The translations under genes were made by a program, and so were the position numbers. From positions 1 through 64,000 of the forward strand of contig CAJXUN010000010.1 of the NCBI GenBank assembly GCA_913061475.1: a stretch of DNA of 64,000 bases. The letters run 5' to 3'. The notes under the pieces were generated by a model. The model was not told where the DNA came from and did not search any database. It saw only the letters and a list, made by a program, of their open reading frames with translations. The stretch comes from an uncultured Colwellia sp. GTDB lineage: Bacteria > Pseudomonadota > Gammaproteobacteria > Enterobacterales > Alteromonadaceae. Below, piece by piece: positions 63,464 to 64,000 of the stretch (within the stretch, counting starts at the first letter, position 1; each line of letters begins with the position of its first letter).

Positions 63464-64000
63464 GCCGAATCTACCTGGCGACAGTAACCTTCTTTTTATT
63501 AGCCATAACGACTTATGGCTTACTTGAATGGTATGGCGCGAAAGAAGAAACGGCTAATGTTCTCGACAGTACTGATAACCCTGAATTTATTGCTGAAAGT
63601 CTCAATAGTGATGTATACAAGGCATCTGGAGCACTATCTTATAATGTAGAAGCACAACGGATGGAACATTATGCGAAATTAGAGGTCACACACTTTAAAT
63701 TTCCAAGATATACCCTTTATCCAAGAAACAATAAACCGACTTGGCAAATCACCGCGAATGAAGGCACATTGTATAATAACAACCGAGTAATTTTAGAAAA
63801 TCGCGTACGTTTAATCGCCACTGATAAAGAAAGTTTGATACAGGAAGTACACGGAAAAAATTTAGAAATGGATTTAAAAACTAATATTATCAGCTCAGAG
63901 CAAACAATCTTAATATTAGGTAAAGGATTTACTATGTATGGCTCAGGATTAATTGTAGACTTAAACACAACACAGATGACATTGACCGAACATGTGCAGA
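63460..64000 (+). CDS. lptC: LPS export protein LptC (truncated by window end)
   Basis: The frame opens with ATG at 63460 overlapping the kdsC stop (ATGA) and stays open to the edge for 180 residues. It has an N-terminal transmembrane helix (IYLATVTFFLLAITTYGLLE) and an LptC-type beta-jellyroll (ASGALSYNVEAQRMEHYAKL, WQITANEGTLYNNNRVILEN). LptC joins the LptBFG extractor to the periplasmic LptA bridge. LptA and LptB should follow outside the window. Almost the whole of LptC is visible. Confidence 0.93.
   Translation, partial: MSRIYLATVTFFLLAITTYGLLEWYGAKEETANVLDSTDNPEFIAESLNSDVYKASGALSYNVEAQRMEHYAKLEVTHFKFPRYTLYPRNNKPTWQITANEGTLYNNNRVILENRVRLIATDKESLIQEVHGKNLEMDLKTNIISSEQTILILGKGFTMYGSGLIVDLNTTQMTLTEHVQ

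Overview
This is an AT-rich chromosomal window from a marine gammaproteobacterium of the order Alteromonadales, most likely the Colwellia/Thalassotalea group. Three things point there: a complete mannose-sensitive haemagglutinin (MSHA) type IV pilus locus in the Vibrio/Shewanella order, a MotX-type sodium-flagellum protein next to rnr, and housekeeping blocks in the E. coli order (rpsF-priB-rpsR-rplI, rnr-rlmB, rplM-rpsI, sspA-sspB, zapE-zapG-degQ-degS, murA-ibaG-mlaBCDEF // yrbG-kdsD-kdsC-lptC). The genus is inference. I found no tRNA, rRNA, CRISPR array, insertion sequence or prophage.

1-18.9 kb, MSHA pilus, nearly all on the minus strand. The order of transcription is mshH, then (after an inserted plus-strand PLP-enzyme gene) mshI, a PilN-like gene, mshJ, K, L, M, N, E, G, F, B, A, a second MshA-like pilin, mshC, D, O, P, a PEP-CTERM protein gene and the start of mshQ. 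Biogenesis genes overlap or nearly abut. A strong terminator follows mshA. The PEP-CTERM gene has its own sigma-54 type promoter.

18.9-31.7 kb, housekeeping and signalling. Here are the S6-PriB-S18-L9 operon, a DUF945 protein, a tandem universal stress protein, rnr-rlmB, motX, and a GGDEF/HD-GYP pair that should make and break cyclic di-GMP. MshE carries an N-terminal domain of the cyclic-di-GMP-binding type and MshH is a degenerate GGDEF-EAL protein, so the window holds several parts of a c-di-GMP/attachment/motility network.

30-42.3 kb, accessory and envelope genes: an M28 peptidase, an RND efflux permease and adaptor, a lipoprotein esterase with an Ig-like domain, erpA, a DUF6776 protein, a ClC chloride transporter translationally coupled to hemJ, and a periplasmic solute-binding-like protein.

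42.4-64 kb, core metabolism and envelope maintenance: pyrB (with a promoter resembling the UTP-sensitive pyrBI promoter of E. coli), hemL, sspAB, petABC (cytochrome bc1), rplM-rpsI, zapE, zapG, two HtrA proteases, murA, the Mla phospholipid-transport operon, and divergently a CaCA antiporter, kdsD, kdsC and lptC (cut by the window end).

I did not find a clearly new multi-gene system. The observations I rate highest are the sigma-54-driven PEP-CTERM gene inside the MSHA cluster, the pyrB initiation region, and a 33-nt palindrome upstream of mshH.
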